Shown in pieces: positions 45,396 through 58,680 of a stretch of DNA of 64,000 bases (positions are counted from its first letter, which is position 1; each line of letters starts with the position of its first letter). Under the pieces are notes generated by a model that had not been told where the DNA came from, ran no database searches, and worked only from the letters and a program-made list of their open reading frames with translations. The DNA is from Excoecaria cochinchinensis (Eukaryota; Streptophyta; Magnoliopsida; Malpighiales; Euphorbiaceae). The stretch is from contig CANTUQ010000037.1 in the NCBI GenBank assembly GCA_947683425.1, positions 6,960,501-7,024,500 on the forward strand, read 5' to 3'. Both the position numbers and the translations under genes were made by a program.

Positions 45396-46390
45396 ATTAC
45401 ATATTAGTCAAATTATTTATTATAAATAACGATTATGCACAAAAAGTTTCAAATTTTATTTGTTATTATTTGTGATAGGGAATATGTATTTATATATATG
45501 AAGAACTCATGTTACAATTAAATGGGAAAGTTTTATATCTCTTTTATATTCCATCAATTTTAAAATTATAGTCCATCTTGCTATTTTAGTCTATTTCAAA
45601 ATATAGTCTATGTATTTATTTTTTTACATTATAATTAGTTTATAAATTGTCTATTAAAACCCAATTTAATTTATATATCTTATTAATAACAACTTAAATT
45701 TTGCATATTGCTATGTTATTAATCATAATGTTTATTGTTTTGTAATAGTTAATTATACATTATACACTTAGGATAAGTATAATAGAAAATTATAGAAAAA
45801 ATTATATGTATGCAAAAAGAAAGTGTACAACAATTTTATGACCGAGGGAGAATAAGGAAGTATTTGACATTTTTCACTACTAATTTCCATGCCCCAATTT
45901 TTAATCCACGTGCCCATCAAATTTGGTCATATTTAAGAAGTTCAAAGATGAATAAATAATTAAAATTAAAATTTCATTCTAAAAGAAAAAAATATATATT
46001 TTTATAGTTTGATTTTTTGTACGAGGTGGATGGAAATCGAATCTGATTAATTATTTTGTGGTCAATTTAAATACAATAATAGATTAATAAAATTAAAATT
46101 CCTTATTTGACTTAATTAGGAAAAAAACTTTTAATCCTTAAAGAGCCTTAAAATACATTTTTCTTGTTCTCTTATCGCTCACAATCAATTACAATATCAT
46201 TTGTCTCGTTTTACTAATTTGTTCATGAATCTAATATTATAACTTCTGAAGATTATTCTCATAAATTTTAATTTTTCAAGTATGTATATATTTAACTAAA
46301 CGATGGAAGAACGGATGAGCGGATGACAGACGAAAACAAGATTTGGTCTTGTCAATTATATCATTCCATCCACATCAATAAAAAAAATCT

Positions 46391-46428
<38 letters not shown>

Positions 46429-46642
46429 CCTTTTATCCCCTTGTTGGATGGTTGTTTGTGATTGTTATTATTCTAAGTAATTATTGATAATTACTCCGTT
46501 AGCTTCAAGTCAAGTGTTACATTTTTTAAAGCATTTAGAATATTATTTTATAAATCAAGATAATATTTATTACATTTATTTTAGTTTTGCCATTTTATTA
46601 AGCGTTTTTTTTTCTTTTTGATGTAAAAACCAAATGAAATTA
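45396..46642. other. AT-rich intergenic stretch
   Basis: No gene or classified repeat, apart from a microsatellite (AT)n at about 46392-46427. Confidence 0.5.
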
Positions 46643-47000
46643 GAAAAATGGGGGTACAGTAATTATATTTAGGAAAATGGTGTGTCAGAAAATAAATTTA
46701 GGTTGCCGTTTTCTGACAGAGTGAGTCCCACCGACAAAGGACACTGGGTTGCTAGAAAACGGCAACCCAGGTTGCGATTTTCTGGCATTTTTAATTTTTT
46801 TTCCCATTTTGCGCCTGAGAAAAGAAACCGGATAGTGGGGTCCGGTTGTTAGAAAACGGCATTCTAGGTTGCCGTTTTCTAACAAATATAATTTTTTTCT
46901 TTTATTTCGGTTAAAGGCTGCAGCGTATAGTTGTTACTGTGCGTTGCAACCACAGTAAACTAGACCTGTCCCTTGCAGAAGGCAAGGGTCTGTGTAGTTA
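46643..47000. repeat. Left terminal inverted repeat of the MULE
   Basis: Palindromic blocks lie at 46683-46718, about 46752-46788 and 46849-46884 (each an arm such as GAAAACGGCAACC facing GGTTGCCGTTTTC), and a degraded fourth at 46915-46952. GTCCCACC / GTCCGG linkers separate them. The pattern mirrors the right end. Confidence 0.8.
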
Positions 47001-47707
47001 ATTTTTTTTCAAATTTGCCTTTAAATAGCCAAGCCCCTCTCTTTTATTCATGTTCTTTCATTTACGTGCAATTTGGTTGTTCTTTCTTCATAGTTTTTCG
47101 TCAGTGCATTCTTCTTCATTTCCTTAAAAATTTCAATATGTTATTTACGTATTCTACTCTGAATTCTTATATAAATTAGTCACTAACTCCTTATTTTGTT
47201 CAATGCCAAAGTAAATGTAATATAATGTAATATTATGTTAATATAGTTAAAATCAAAATTTATTTTATGACTAACTTATTTTTCATTTTTAAATTGCAGG
47301 GGGTGTTAATTTGAAAATATAATTTCGATCAATATTTTTAAGGTAAGTTATTATTATTTGATTTAGTTTAAAAAATAAATTTTATTTATGCAACCGTTAT
47401 TAAATATCTGATGTTGGTTTATTTAATCGATTTATATAATTTTTGATACTATGAAGCATATAATATATTTGAAAATGTAAATGATAATTGGTTTTCTGTG
47501 TTTATGTCGTTGTTATATTGATATTAAGAAATTTAATATATACAGTCAATGCATATATTTTAATTATGTGACGAGAAATCAGTATGAAAATAGTTAATTA
47601 AATAAAATAATATATTATATATTAAATTGTAAAAATAAATAAATTAATTAAAGCTAAAAAAATATAGTTTTTATATAACATTTTTTATATAAATTTCATA
47701 TTATAGA

Positions 47708-48046
47708 TGGTGAACACGTATTTAGCACCAAGAGCAATGTTGAGTGATGTGGCAAAGGCCATAGCGAGGAGAAAATGGGCTGATTTGTGGATATCCAATG
47801 ACGGAAGCGAAGAAGGTTGAGCCTATTTGGATGACAGTGCCAATAAAATATTTGGTACCTATCATGGAAATTTGGAATATGCCTAATGTAACAAAACATG
47901 AAAAATTAGTTATCATATTTGTGAAAGATGTAATTGGAATAAGTGAAGAAAATTTGTTAAAAGTTAAGGACACAATGCCAGTGTCTCAAAGAACTTATTG
48001 TTGGTGGTATAATTGTAATAAATGGCCTAAATATTATATTCATTAG
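47708..48046 (+). pseudogene. Unrecognised MULE-internal ORF, one frame break
   Basis: ATG 47708 opens MVNTYLAPRAMLSDVAKAIA and stops after 37 codons. An overlapping frame then runs open to 48046 (EPIWMTVPIKYLVPIMEIWN ... YCWWYNCNKWPKYY). One small indel near 47790-47815 would explain the pair. I do not recognise the family. It lies just inside the left TIR and upstream of the PMD gene, in the same orientation, and may be an accessory or captured gene. Confidence 0.4.
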
Positions 48047-48384
48047 AACATAAACTAAAATTAGGCGTGTATGAATAAAAATGTCTATGGGGTTAAAATT
48101 GTAATTTTATTGTTGTTTTAAGTGTTTTATATTAATTATCAATGTTCATCATTTTAAGAAATGATGTCATCTTTTTTTATTTGTATTACGTAATAATTTT
48201 TGGAATAAAGTATAATATGTAGTTGAAAGTTGTATAATAAAATGTTGAAGATGTATATGTAAAATAATTTAAAATAAGTATACCAACAAATAAAATTAGT
48301 ATAAACAAATATAAGATAAATAAATAAATAAAATTTAATAACTCATTTAACATGTATGACGTAAAAATCGATCTAGGTTTTGAC

Positions 48385-50380
48385 ATGGATCGACATATAG
48401 GAGCTGCAAGAATAACGGGTCCTATTAATAGGGAATTGCTTACACTTCAAGGGAGACACTAATTTGACGCAATATGCAATAATTCTGTAATTTTTTAGTT
48501 ATAAATATATATTAAATAGGAAGTTTTTATTTATTTATTTATGTTTACTTTGTGATTTGACTTGTTTTATTTATACTAAAGGTTAAGAGGGATTTGTTGA
48601 GGACAAGAAGGTATAGTGCAAATAAACACTATATATCTATTGACCAGAGAATTTTACCTTATATAAGGGCAGCTGGTTTAGTTGGAGTAGTCAATATTTG
48701 TGTGACGTATTTAGATTGGCATTTAATCATGGCGCTCGTTGAGAGGTGGCGACCTAAAATACATACATTTCATCTGACCTGCGGTGAAACGACAATACCT
48801 TCAAGATGTTGGAATTTTGACAGGTTTACCAATTGATGGTGAACCTGTGATTGGAAGAACAAATATGGATTGGCCAGCAATTTGTCATGATCTACTTGGA
48901 GCAGTTCCTCCTAAGAATGATATGCATGGAGGGAAAGTAAAATTGACATGGTTGGATGCAACCTTTAGCGAAGTGCCTGACAATGCAACACCTGAAGTCA
49001 TACGACAGCATGCTCATGCTTGGATGCTGAGATATTTTGGTGGAATGTTATTTGCATCACAAAATTCATCACTTGTCCACTTAATGTTCTTACCTCTTCT
49101 AGCGGATTTGGAATCCGTTGGCCAATACAATTGGGGGTCAGTCTGTCTAGCTTGGCGGTATAGAGATCTTTGTAGGGCCATGCGTCCCGATGCAAAACGA
49201 GTTGCTGGATATCTGCAACTCTTACAAATATGGGCGTGGGATAGACTTTTCCAATTTAGGCCTGAACATATACAACCATACACGATAAACCAAAGCATGC
49301 CTTACGGATTCAGGTATCACTAGCGTATTAAAAATAAATTAATTTGTTTGAAATTTTAATTTACAAAAATTAAATGTTTTATGAACTTAATGTTATATTT
49401 GGTAGGCACAACAATTGGACATGTGTAACATTCACATTCATAGGATGAATACGAATACATATCGGAAAATTTTAGATACGCAGTCTACTGAACAGGTTCG
49501 TAGTAAAATAGTATCCATAATACATTTAGTTTAAAGCTATTTACTATTTATGAAATAATAATTATTTTTAGTTTGTATTACAGTTTGAATGGGAGTCTTA
49601 TAACAATATAATCCATTTGCTCCCAGATTATTGCAAAAGTGGTCAGTCCTGTTGGATGTATATTGTTCCACTCATCTGCTTCCATATAATTGAGTGGCAC
49701 CATCCAGATAGAGTAATGAGACATTTTGATTTTAACCAACCAATTCCTGCTCCACCCATGGTACAAGATAACTTACATTCGATAGACTTGCGGGGCTAAA
49801 ATCAGTTGAATTGGGCTGCGGAATTTTCTGTATTCATAAATGAGTAGAACAACCGTCACAACCGGGTTGTTTTTGGCCAAGAGCCTAGGCATCAATTACG
49901 TAATCGTAATCAATTTGAATACATGCAGTGGTATGTACAACGCACGAGACGTTGGATAACCCCCAGTGGAGCATCTCGTGCAGCAACTGTAAGTATTTCA
50001 TTAAGTCATGATCAACTTTATGAAATAGAATTTCTCAAATTGTATGACATATTTTTGTGTTTTAATTAAAAATTTAATTATTTTAGGCTAATGGTATCAA
50101 AAAATTAGTACATGATGAAGGTGATGCCTTAATGAACTGAAGGATAATGGAAAGCATACTTCGTGTAATTGGTCATGACGATCGATTATTAACCAATTAT
50201 CCAAGGCAGCCCGGTCCAAATCCAATCAACATACCATCGATGGAAACACAGTTTCAAGACTTCCAGACACAACGATGTCGGAGGGGGATGATTGATAGGT
50301 GTGCGAGTGTCTCAGATAGATATTATGATCCAAATGTAACGCAGATTCTAGCACCAATGTCATGGCCTTTTCATGACATT
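48385..50380 (+). pseudogene. Plant mobile domain (PMD) gene, broken
   Basis: Pieces in order: MDRHIGAARITGPINRELLT (48385), then RRYSANKHYISIDQRILPYI and LDWHLIMALVERWRPKIHTF (48594-48790); a small deletion near 48797 shifts the frame; then QDVGILTGLPIDGEPVIGRT, GGKVKLTWL and DRLFQFRPE (48784-49323); then WMYIVPLICFHIIEWHHPDR and IDLRG with a stop (49617-49799); then YMQWYVQRTRRWITPSGASR (to about 49990) and a variable tail. PMD (PF10536, MAIN/MAIL proteins) is found in host silencing factors and in MULE and gypsy cargo. Stops and frame changes make this copy dead. Confidence 0.85.
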
Positions 50381-50963
50381 TAATCTCTGCATGAACAGTG
50401 CACTACACAAACTCCAGGCCTAAATGTGTCATCCTATGAAGTTGGGTCAACAAGTTATAATCAGGCTGATGTAGGCGGTTCAAGCTATCAACATATAGAG
50501 ATACCCATGTCTTCTGATTTCATTCAGACACCTAGTGCTTACCATGTACCAGCATTCAACACTGATCCTCAATCATCGCTTACTGTCCATTAACATGATT
50601 TTTTTGAAAGTATATTTGGTAAAAATGAAGAACCTAACATACAAGGAAACGAAGGACAAACGCCATTATCTTCTGATTTCTACAATGATGTACTTAATGG
50701 TGATTCAAGATCGAGTGAGGGACGGTCCGAACAAATAACTACAGCTAGATCTAGGGTTGACCATGAGTTAGATGGTGAAGGAACAAGCGATGTACATGAT
50801 GATCAACCACACCGAAGGTATCCTGGTCGACCTAGAAGACCAACTAAATGTGGTACATGATCACATCTTTTCCATTAGCTATCATGCTTAAAAACATTTA
50901 TTTATTTTGTTAATACCTACAAGTTCATATAGATATTTTGTACTAATTAGTATGAAGTTGATT

Positions 50964-50964
<1 letters not shown>

Positions 50965-51040
<76 letters not shown>
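50965..51040. repeat. (TTA)n microsatellite
   Basis: 76 bp of uninterrupted ATT/TTA triplets between the convergent PMD and transposase genes. Read on the minus strand it yields a poly-Asn ORF that is an artefact. Confidence 0.95.
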
Positions 51041-51309
51041 TCTGGTGCTTGGTCGGGGTCCAAATTGACAATTCAATATATGTTCCATTGAAAAAAAAGA
51101 CTGGTAATTAGTTTACAATTTACATGTCAATATAGTTTCATATATTACTAAATTAAATAATATGTCAATATACAATTTTACATGTCAATATAGTTTCATA
51201 TATTACAAAATTTGGACAATCGAAAATTTATTACAAGTATGTGAAACTACATAATTCAAGAACAGCTTGATGTATAATCGGACGGACCAGCCAAGTGTGG
51301 GCATGTCTT

Positions 51310-54110
51310 TCAGTTGTGGCCTTCATTTCTACATGGTGCACATCGATTAGGCCTACTGCGGTCTCTTCTATCCATTTCATTTCGATATCTAGAGATTTGC
51401 GGTTGGCCCTTTTTTCTTATGAGATTCGAGTTTGGAATTAAAGTCGGACCAACATATGACTCCCAATAATCATGGTGTGCAAGTGGATGGAAAAAAGACT
51501 GGTAACAGCTCAATGCCTCGGAGAGTTTGTAGCATTTGTCGACGTATGTCCACATGTCAATACGTACATGCATACAGGCTGCAATAGCATGTGAACACGA
51601 TATTTTGGTCCCTTGGAACTTTTCACATTCACAATGGTGGCAATCCAAATTAACAGCTTGTGTGTTATTACCTTTTTCCTTGCTCTTCTGATTTTTCGTC
51701 CGTATAGTGAAAAGCCCATTACGTCGGTCAAAACTTTCAACTCTATGACCAGTAGCCTTTTGAGCACGCTTTTCCATCTCATCCATAAACTTTTGAGTGT
51801 AAGTGTTATCTACTGTTATCTGAATGCAATATATGCACCTTCTATCATCAAAAAATTTAACCAGTCATGCAAATACGTGCTCAACTACACTACAAACAGG
51901 TATCATCCTTACACCTTTTAATACACTATTAACACTTTTAACAATGTTCTTAGTAGCGTTGCCATATCTGTGCCCATTATCATGCGACAATGTCCATTTT
52001 TCCAAATCGTTTTGCATGGCCCAATTATAGGAGTTAACATCAAGCTCCTTTATTTCTTCCATTCGTTTAAAAAACTTTCGGGGTTGGAAATTGTTACCTG
52101 CCAATTATATGTAACATGTATATTAATAAAGTTCTCATACTTTAACATATAAACCTATATTTCATTATTATAAAAAAATATAAGTGACATACCGATTTTA
52201 TATAACATGTCCTTGATTTTTGAATTTTTATGTGCGGTATTGTAGTTGCTGACAAAGTGACGCAGACAATAACGATGAAACGCTAATGGCTCCTTCCAGC
52301 CACTGTTTTTATCATAAAATAATGCCAAAATGCCCGTATGCCGGTCAGAAATAATAGTTATGTCAGACTGCTTAATCACATACCGCCTGTTGCATGTCAT
52401 GAACCAACCCTAACTTGACTTATTTTTGCCTTCAACCACAACAAATGCTACCGGGTACAAGTAATTATTACCATCAATAGCACTTGCAATCAAAAGAGTC
52501 TGATGGAACTTGCCTGTCATGAACGTACCATCAATCAGTAATACTGGCTTACAGTATGATAGTCCATCTATACTTGGCTTGAACACCTAAAACAACCTCC
52601 TGAATTGCCTACAATTAGGTTATGCACTGTTGTCAACAACAAATTCGTAGAAAAAACCCAGATTGTACCTCTCCATAGCTTTCAGATAATATGGCAACTT
52701 TCCATATGAATCCTCATAGTTACCAAATATCACTTCCAGTGCCTTAGTCTTTGCATACCAAGCCTTGTTGTACGATACGTCATAGTTGAAACGACTCCTG
52801 ATGTCAGCCATTATAACACTAACTTTTAGATCAGGGGCTGCACTAACCATCTCCAAGATGCAATCACAAATGATCTGTATATCTAATTATCTATGCTGTT
52901 GAGAAACAAGTGATGTTGTACAGTTGTGGGATGCCTTGTACACATTGATAATCCAGCAAGGAGATGTCCTTTTTTTCATGACTCGAAGTCTCCACCGACA
53001 ACCTGTTTTATCGGATTGCGAGTAACAAACAATCCAATATGATGGCTTCGATTCGATAACTTTATAAGAAACATTGTTCAGAATCGAAAATTTGTTCACA
53101 CGTGCCTTCACTTCATCCTTTGATGTGAATGCCAAGCCTTCGTACAATTCAGATGCACCATCCCATCTTATCATTGGTGAATCATTAGACATGTTAATCT
53201 CAATTTCTGCAAAATTAACATTTGTTTCGTGCGCTAATGGAAATTGAAATTGTGAAATATCATGCTGTCCACCCACACATCTCTGACATCATTCATGTTC
53301 AGATTCTGAAGGCCTACTGTCACATGGGTTGAGCTACTTGGAACAAATTGGTCATCTCTTCCAATACCGATTTCCTCAACAGCATCATTCAAGTCAATCT
53401 TTTATCGTCCTCATCTGGATCTAAACTTGGAGAAATGTACCCGTTATTGGTAAAATTGATATCATTACATGCAACGTTGCTACATTCAACCCTAGAACCT
53501 GAGAAAAAATTAATTTTGTTTTGCCCTCTAAACTCTCTTATAGGACTTGCTTCTATAGTTTCCAAATCATCAACCACTTCACATTGTGCTGGATCCTCAA
53601 ATTGTGTACCAAAATCGGACCGACTTCCGCTTGCAAAATTCAAATTATCAACAAATACATTTATCTCGTACACTGTCGGTATGGAATATCCAGCAATATT
53701 AGTATTCAACTGATCAACATTATTCAATACATTTTGTTCGTCTCCAATTACAATTTGTTCAGTTTCAACCATTAGCTCCGCAACAGTATATTCATGAAAT
53801 GTAACAAAATTTTCATAAATTTGATCAATGTCATCGTTATCAGTTACATCCATAAGTGCCCAAGAATATGACCCCTGACTGTTAATAGTACACTTATATA
53901 TCACTCTACTAACCCTCACATCCACAGCTAAATCCAATTTAACTGATATCTTATGAACAAGTTCTGCAAATGTCGATTTGTTTCTGAGCTTTAATCTACT
54001 CGAACCTCCTGAGGAGCTTGAAGTATCATATTGATAACCAGTTATGCCCCATATTGATTGTCCTCCAGTATGAATTATAAATATTGTTGAAATCGAAATT
54101 TTTTTACTCC
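51310..54110 (-). pseudogene. MURA-type MULE transposase, broken
   Basis: N-terminus near 54110 with a PB1-like start (IFIIHTGGQSIWGITGY), an acidic stretch (53937-53389), the MuDR N-terminal domain (GLAFTSKDEVKARVNKFSIL... CRWRLRVMK, 53276-52887), then the catalytic core with VLLIDGTFMTGKFHQTLLIA (first Asp), TIISDRHTGILALF (second Asp) and the FHRYCLRHFVSN region. A 95-nt GT-AG intron (52098-52192) is kept. The C-terminus has a SWIM zinc finger (CECEKFQGTKISCSH) and a knuckle CAPCRNEGH. Stops at 52587-52589 and 52410-52412 (TAG for Trp), 51865-51867 and 51310-51312 (TGA, likely from CGA) disable it. Confidence 0.88.
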
Positions 54111-55062
54111 TACATTAAATGTAAATATTTTATAATTAATGCATAATTTTACTATTTTCAGGATTTAAATATTTTTCACAAATTTTAAAATCATTCGTAA
54201 ATTAAATCATTTTATGCAACTATTTTTAAAAAAAAAAATTATTCCTTTAACAAACAAATTTTATATAAATATTTTGTACTAATTAGTTCACTATTTCTTC
54301 AAATTAAGATTTTATTTTAATTCTTAACTCCTTAAAAATAATTTTGTTCTTCCAGCTATACAGTATAATATTATATATATGACTATGTATTTACCTTTTC
54401 ATAAATATTTTAACTTTTTAAACTGTTTACTCTTTTAATCTACTAAATTTATATTTTAATTAATTCATTTCTAAAATTTAATTTTAATTCACAAGTAAAA
54501 ACTATAAATAATAAATTCACATACCAATATATTTTCATTTATTCCTAGATATCAGAAAATTAAAATATAAAATTGAATAAATATAACTAAATTTGGACAA
54601 CTAATTATTCTACAAATATTGACGATTATAATTTATCTAAATAAACTATAAAAAAACTTGTGCTCAATAACTATCTTAACTTAGCTTAAACAAAGTTTAT
54701 TTTTCAAAAATAAAATATATACTAATAACTTGCCTTTTAAAATATTGATCGGAATTATATTGCAAATTTAACAGCACCTGTAATTTAAAAATAACAAAAA
54801 AAAAGTTAGTCATACATTAAAATCTTATTAACAAAATTAATTTATACTTTATTCACATAACAATATCTTTTGTTTAACCGTGAACAAAATAAGTAGATAT
54901 TGTCTTAATTATGTAATAAATAAAATAAAAATGAATAAGTAAAAGAATGAAATTATGGAATGGAAAGGAAATGAGAGAGCTGAAGGCAATAAATAGCAAG
55001 GCAATGAAACTAAAGAAATAAACTGGTGAGGGAAAGGTTTGGCTTTTTAAAGCCAAATTTCT

Positions 55063-55119
<57 letters not shown>

Positions 55120-55122
55120 TTT
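54111..55122. other. AT-rich spacer inside the MULE
   Basis: Non-coding, very AT-rich, ending in a (TA)n tract at 55066-55113 just inside the right TIR. It probably includes the transposase promoter. Confidence 0.5.
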
Positions 55123-55524
55123 GACTACACAGACCCGTGAGGCACAGGTCTGCTAGGCTGCAACGCACAGTAACAACTGTGCGTTGCAGCCTTTGACCAA
55201 TTATTTTTAAAAAAATAATTAAATGTCAGAAAACGGCAACCTAGGTTGCCGTTTTCTGACAGGGTGGGTCCCACCCGGACTCTGTTCAACCAAAGCGTAA
55301 AACGGCACCGTTTTGCGTTTTGGAAAAAAAAATTAAAATTGTTAGAAAACGGCAATTTAGGTTGCCATTTTCTGACAAGTGGGTCCACCCGGTATCCCTA
55401 ATCCAAGGCGCAAAACGGTCGTTTTGCACTTTGGAAAAAAAAAATTGTCAGAAAATGGCAATTTAGGTTGCCCTTTTTTGACACACAATTTTGCTAAATT
55501 CTTTTACCGGAACCCCACATTTTC
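55123..55524. repeat. Right terminal inverted repeat of the MULE, built of palindromes
   Basis: 55224-55261 is a perfect 38-bp palindrome (arm TGTCAGAAAACGGCAACCT). 55155-55192 is a perfect inverted repeat with 17-bp arms (AGGCTGCAACGCACAGT) and a 4-base loop. Two imperfect copies of the first lie at about 55340-55376 and 55446-55483. The outer end CCCCACATTTTC pairs with GAAAAATGGGGG at the left end. Confidence 0.85.
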
Positions 55525-57471
55525 AAATATTTTGGCTTCTCACGCCAAAAGTAAAAAAAACCCTTTTATTAGCATAACATTATATTATTGTTTTCATTAA
55601 CCTTTCTTTTTTTTTACACATTTTTTTCACTGTATTTATCTTTATTAAATATTAAAAAAAATATTATAGTATTTTTAAAGTTCCTTTTTATAAAATTGAG
55701 AAGAAATCAATTATTACCTTAATATGTATGAAAAAAATAACAATTGATTTTAAAGGAATGGAGTAATATTTATAAATTTAAAAAAATATTAAAAAATAAT
55801 CTTAAACCATATTTTCCTTCCAAGTATTGTAACATAATAAATACAATATATTATAAAACAATATGAAACAGAATCCAAGCAGGCCTATATATACATAGTC
55901 TTTTAGATTAGAAACTTAGGTGCCATAAATATTCATTCGTCCCGCTTCCAAAGGTTTTTTTTTTATAATTAATTTTTTGGAGTAAAAGATGAAATTTAAT
56001 CAATTAAAAAAATAATTAAATTTTCAACGTTTTGATCTAAAATGATTTTTCTTTCAAAACCGCCTTTATAATATGGAAAATGAAAGCTTTACAAAAATTA
56101 ATATGCTGCCATGTTCACTTCCAGTTAAGGTAACTACCAACTAGGTAAATTTTGTCTAAATTGGGTCTATTGAAAATTTATAAATATATCCAATAATAAA
56201 ATGACACGTATACAAAGTTGATTAAAAAATAAATAAGATGGCAATTAACATATATATGTATGGATGCACTGTTAGTTTAGTGTACAAATCTTTTCCATAC
56301 CCAATATAAGTAAGAATTTCCTACCAAGTACATGTTACTTCCAAGTGCCTATCCATTCAACAAAACTAATAATTATTATAATTATAACAATAATCCATCT
56401 AGTTGGCGTTTGACCCACCACTACCTCTATGCTAATCTTTCTCCAAGGAAGATTTTCATTTCATGGTTGTACAAGCTATTCTTATTACAACCTTCTTCTC
56501 CATTTTTTTGACCTTTTCCTCATCAAAAGTGATTCCAATGATTTAGAAGACAATAAATTACTCGCAACTTGCAATTGACATTCATCAACTTGAGGGAATA
56601 AAGAAAAGTAACCTAATCTATCCCCTAGATTAGCAAAATCTTGCATGAGAGTTGCACTTTATAGATGTTTCCATTCTCTTTTAATTCTATTAGGAAGAGT
56701 TAATTATATTCACGATCTTCTCGAATATTAATTCACCTAATCACCCAAATATATTTTCGAACTCTTAATTTAATAATTACTTCTTAAATTTAAGTCAGTG
56801 TATTGTTAAAACGTCGTGCGGCATAGAATTGTAACCTACCCTTGTAGCAATTAGTTTCCAATTATGAGTATGATATTCTCAATTGAATGTGTAACTATTT
56901 GTTAATATAATCCATAATTACTTCAAGTGCTTCATCTTTTTTTTAAGGAGCAATTTTTGTGATTCTTTGCCAATAAAATGCATAGATAAATAATTAAAAA
57001 AAAAACAATTTACCATCAAAAAGAATAGATGAATATGTGGAATGTATGATTAAGAAGCATTATTAAGAATAAGTAACAAAAGGAATATGGTGCTCTTAAT
57101 TACTCTAATTTAGGTATTGCATTAAAATAATTAAATTCTCAACAAAAAAACCTACAAGGTCTAACTACTTGGAATAACATCCTTGTGCCAGCCTTTTTTA
57201 TGCTCTCCCTAACATGGGCACCAATTGCCCACTTTCAACTCTAACGATTCGGGACTGGAGAATTTCTAATTTTTCAATTTACATAATAACAAAAATATAT
57301 TAATTCATACAAAATTTCAACGAGCCTAGAGTAATTATTTTTTTAAGTAAGAATTTATTAATCATTTTTTTTCTTATTTTGCATCTTTTTAATATTTTAA
57401 TTTTGGAAAACCACATTATGGGGTCTCTGAACTATAATATTTTTTTACATTAGATTCATGTATTTTGAAAA
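55525..57471. other. AT-rich intergenic stretch
   Basis: No gene, rRNA, tRNA or classified element visible; short ORFs are not supported by any motif. Confidence 0.5.
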
Positions 57472-57985
57472 GTTGACGTTCGATCCTGTACTTTTTGGAT
57501 CATTTAGGTTAAGTTTAATTTAAACAGGATTGGCAGAATTAAAAATCACACTTAGTTAATCTTACGTAACTTTAACTTAAAATTATCATAAAGTCCACCA
57601 AACATAAAAAAAATGGAAAAAATATACAGTGTACTTTCAAAAGTTGACGTTAGATCTTGTACTTTTTGGATCATTCAGTTTAAGTTTAATTTTAACAGAA
57701 TTGACAGAATTGAAAATTACACTTAGTTAATCTTATGTGAGTTTAACTTAAAATTATCATAAAATCCACCAAACATAATAAAAAAATGAAAAAAATATAC
57801 AATGTCCTTTCAAAAGTTGACGTTATAGATCTTGTACTTTTTGAATTATTTACATTAAATTTAATTTAAATAGAACTGGTAAAATTGAAAATCATGCTTA
57901 GTTAATATTACAAGAGATTAATTTAAAATTATCGCAAAATCCATTAAATATAAAAAAAATTGAAAAATATATAATTATTTCATAT
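57472..57985. repeat. Three-copy tandem repeat, ~172-bp unit
   Basis: Units begin GTTGACGTTCGATC at 57472, GTTGACGTTAGATC at 57643 and GTTGACGTTATAGATC at 57816 (spacing 171 and 173). Each runs through TACTTTTTG, TTAAGTTTAATTT, CTTAGTTAAT and ATTATC-CAAA. Divergence increases towards the right. Confidence 0.85.
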
Positions 57986-58680
57986 ATTCAAAAAGTGATG
58001 AGTTATTTTTTTTTTCATTTTTTTTTATGTCTTGTAGAATCCTATGATCAATTTAAGTTAACCTCATGTGAGATTAACAGAATAGACATTTAAATCCATC
58101 TATTCTATCTAAATTAGATCTAATATATAAAACCATTAAAATTTAGGAATCTTATAATGTGTTTTTCTTTAATTTTTATCGCATTTAACTATAACTTGTC
58201 TCAATATATATTAATTCTTTTAAAAAAATTATAAGAAATAATTTAGTTAATTTGTGAGTACTTTTAAAGAATTATTGTTCAATTTCTTGATTCATGAGAG
58301 TATTATACAAATAATTCGTATTGATAACTTTTTTAATAATATAACATATAAAGAATTCAAATATTAATTAACAAATTCAAGATATATATAATAATAATAA
58401 AATATTAAGAAAGAAAAGAGGTATGAGAAGAAATTAAAAGTTTGATATTTATTTTCTTTAAATAATATTTTAAATTCAAATTTTATAAATTACGAAAATT
58501 TTACTATCATAAATAAAATCAATATATAAACAAAGAGGAGTTTTTTTTTTTTTTTTTGAATCACAAAGAGGAGTTAAAACTGGAGTTGTTGTTGACTTAA
58601 TTGTACAAGTTTGATTGTTTTTTCATTTTCAGTAATAAATTATTAAAAATTCTTAAAGAAAAAAAAAAAGAGAAAATATT
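57986..58680. other. AT-rich stretch, nothing recognised
   Basis: No coding or structural signal beyond poly-T (about 58539-58557) and poly-A runs. Confidence 0.5.

Larger units (their letters stand above)
46643..55524. mobile_element. Mutator-like element carrying a PMD gene (~8.9 kb, decayed)
   Basis: Long terminal inverted repeats (about 46643-47000 and 55123-55524) share outer text (GAAAA-TG-GGG, ATTTAGnAAAAT, GTGTGTCA) and a set of internal palindromes. Between them lie a broken MURA-type transposase on the minus strand and a broken plant mobile domain gene on the plus strand. I could not find a convincing 9-bp target duplication, so the exact ends are uncertain by several bases. Confidence 0.82.

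Noticed and set aside
50888..51088. ORF with a run of ~25 Asn
   Set aside because: Translation of the (TTA)n microsatellite.
46643..55524. 9-bp target duplication of the MULE
   Set aside because: Flanks AAATGAAAT and AAATATTTT match at only five of nine positions, which AT-richness alone could give.
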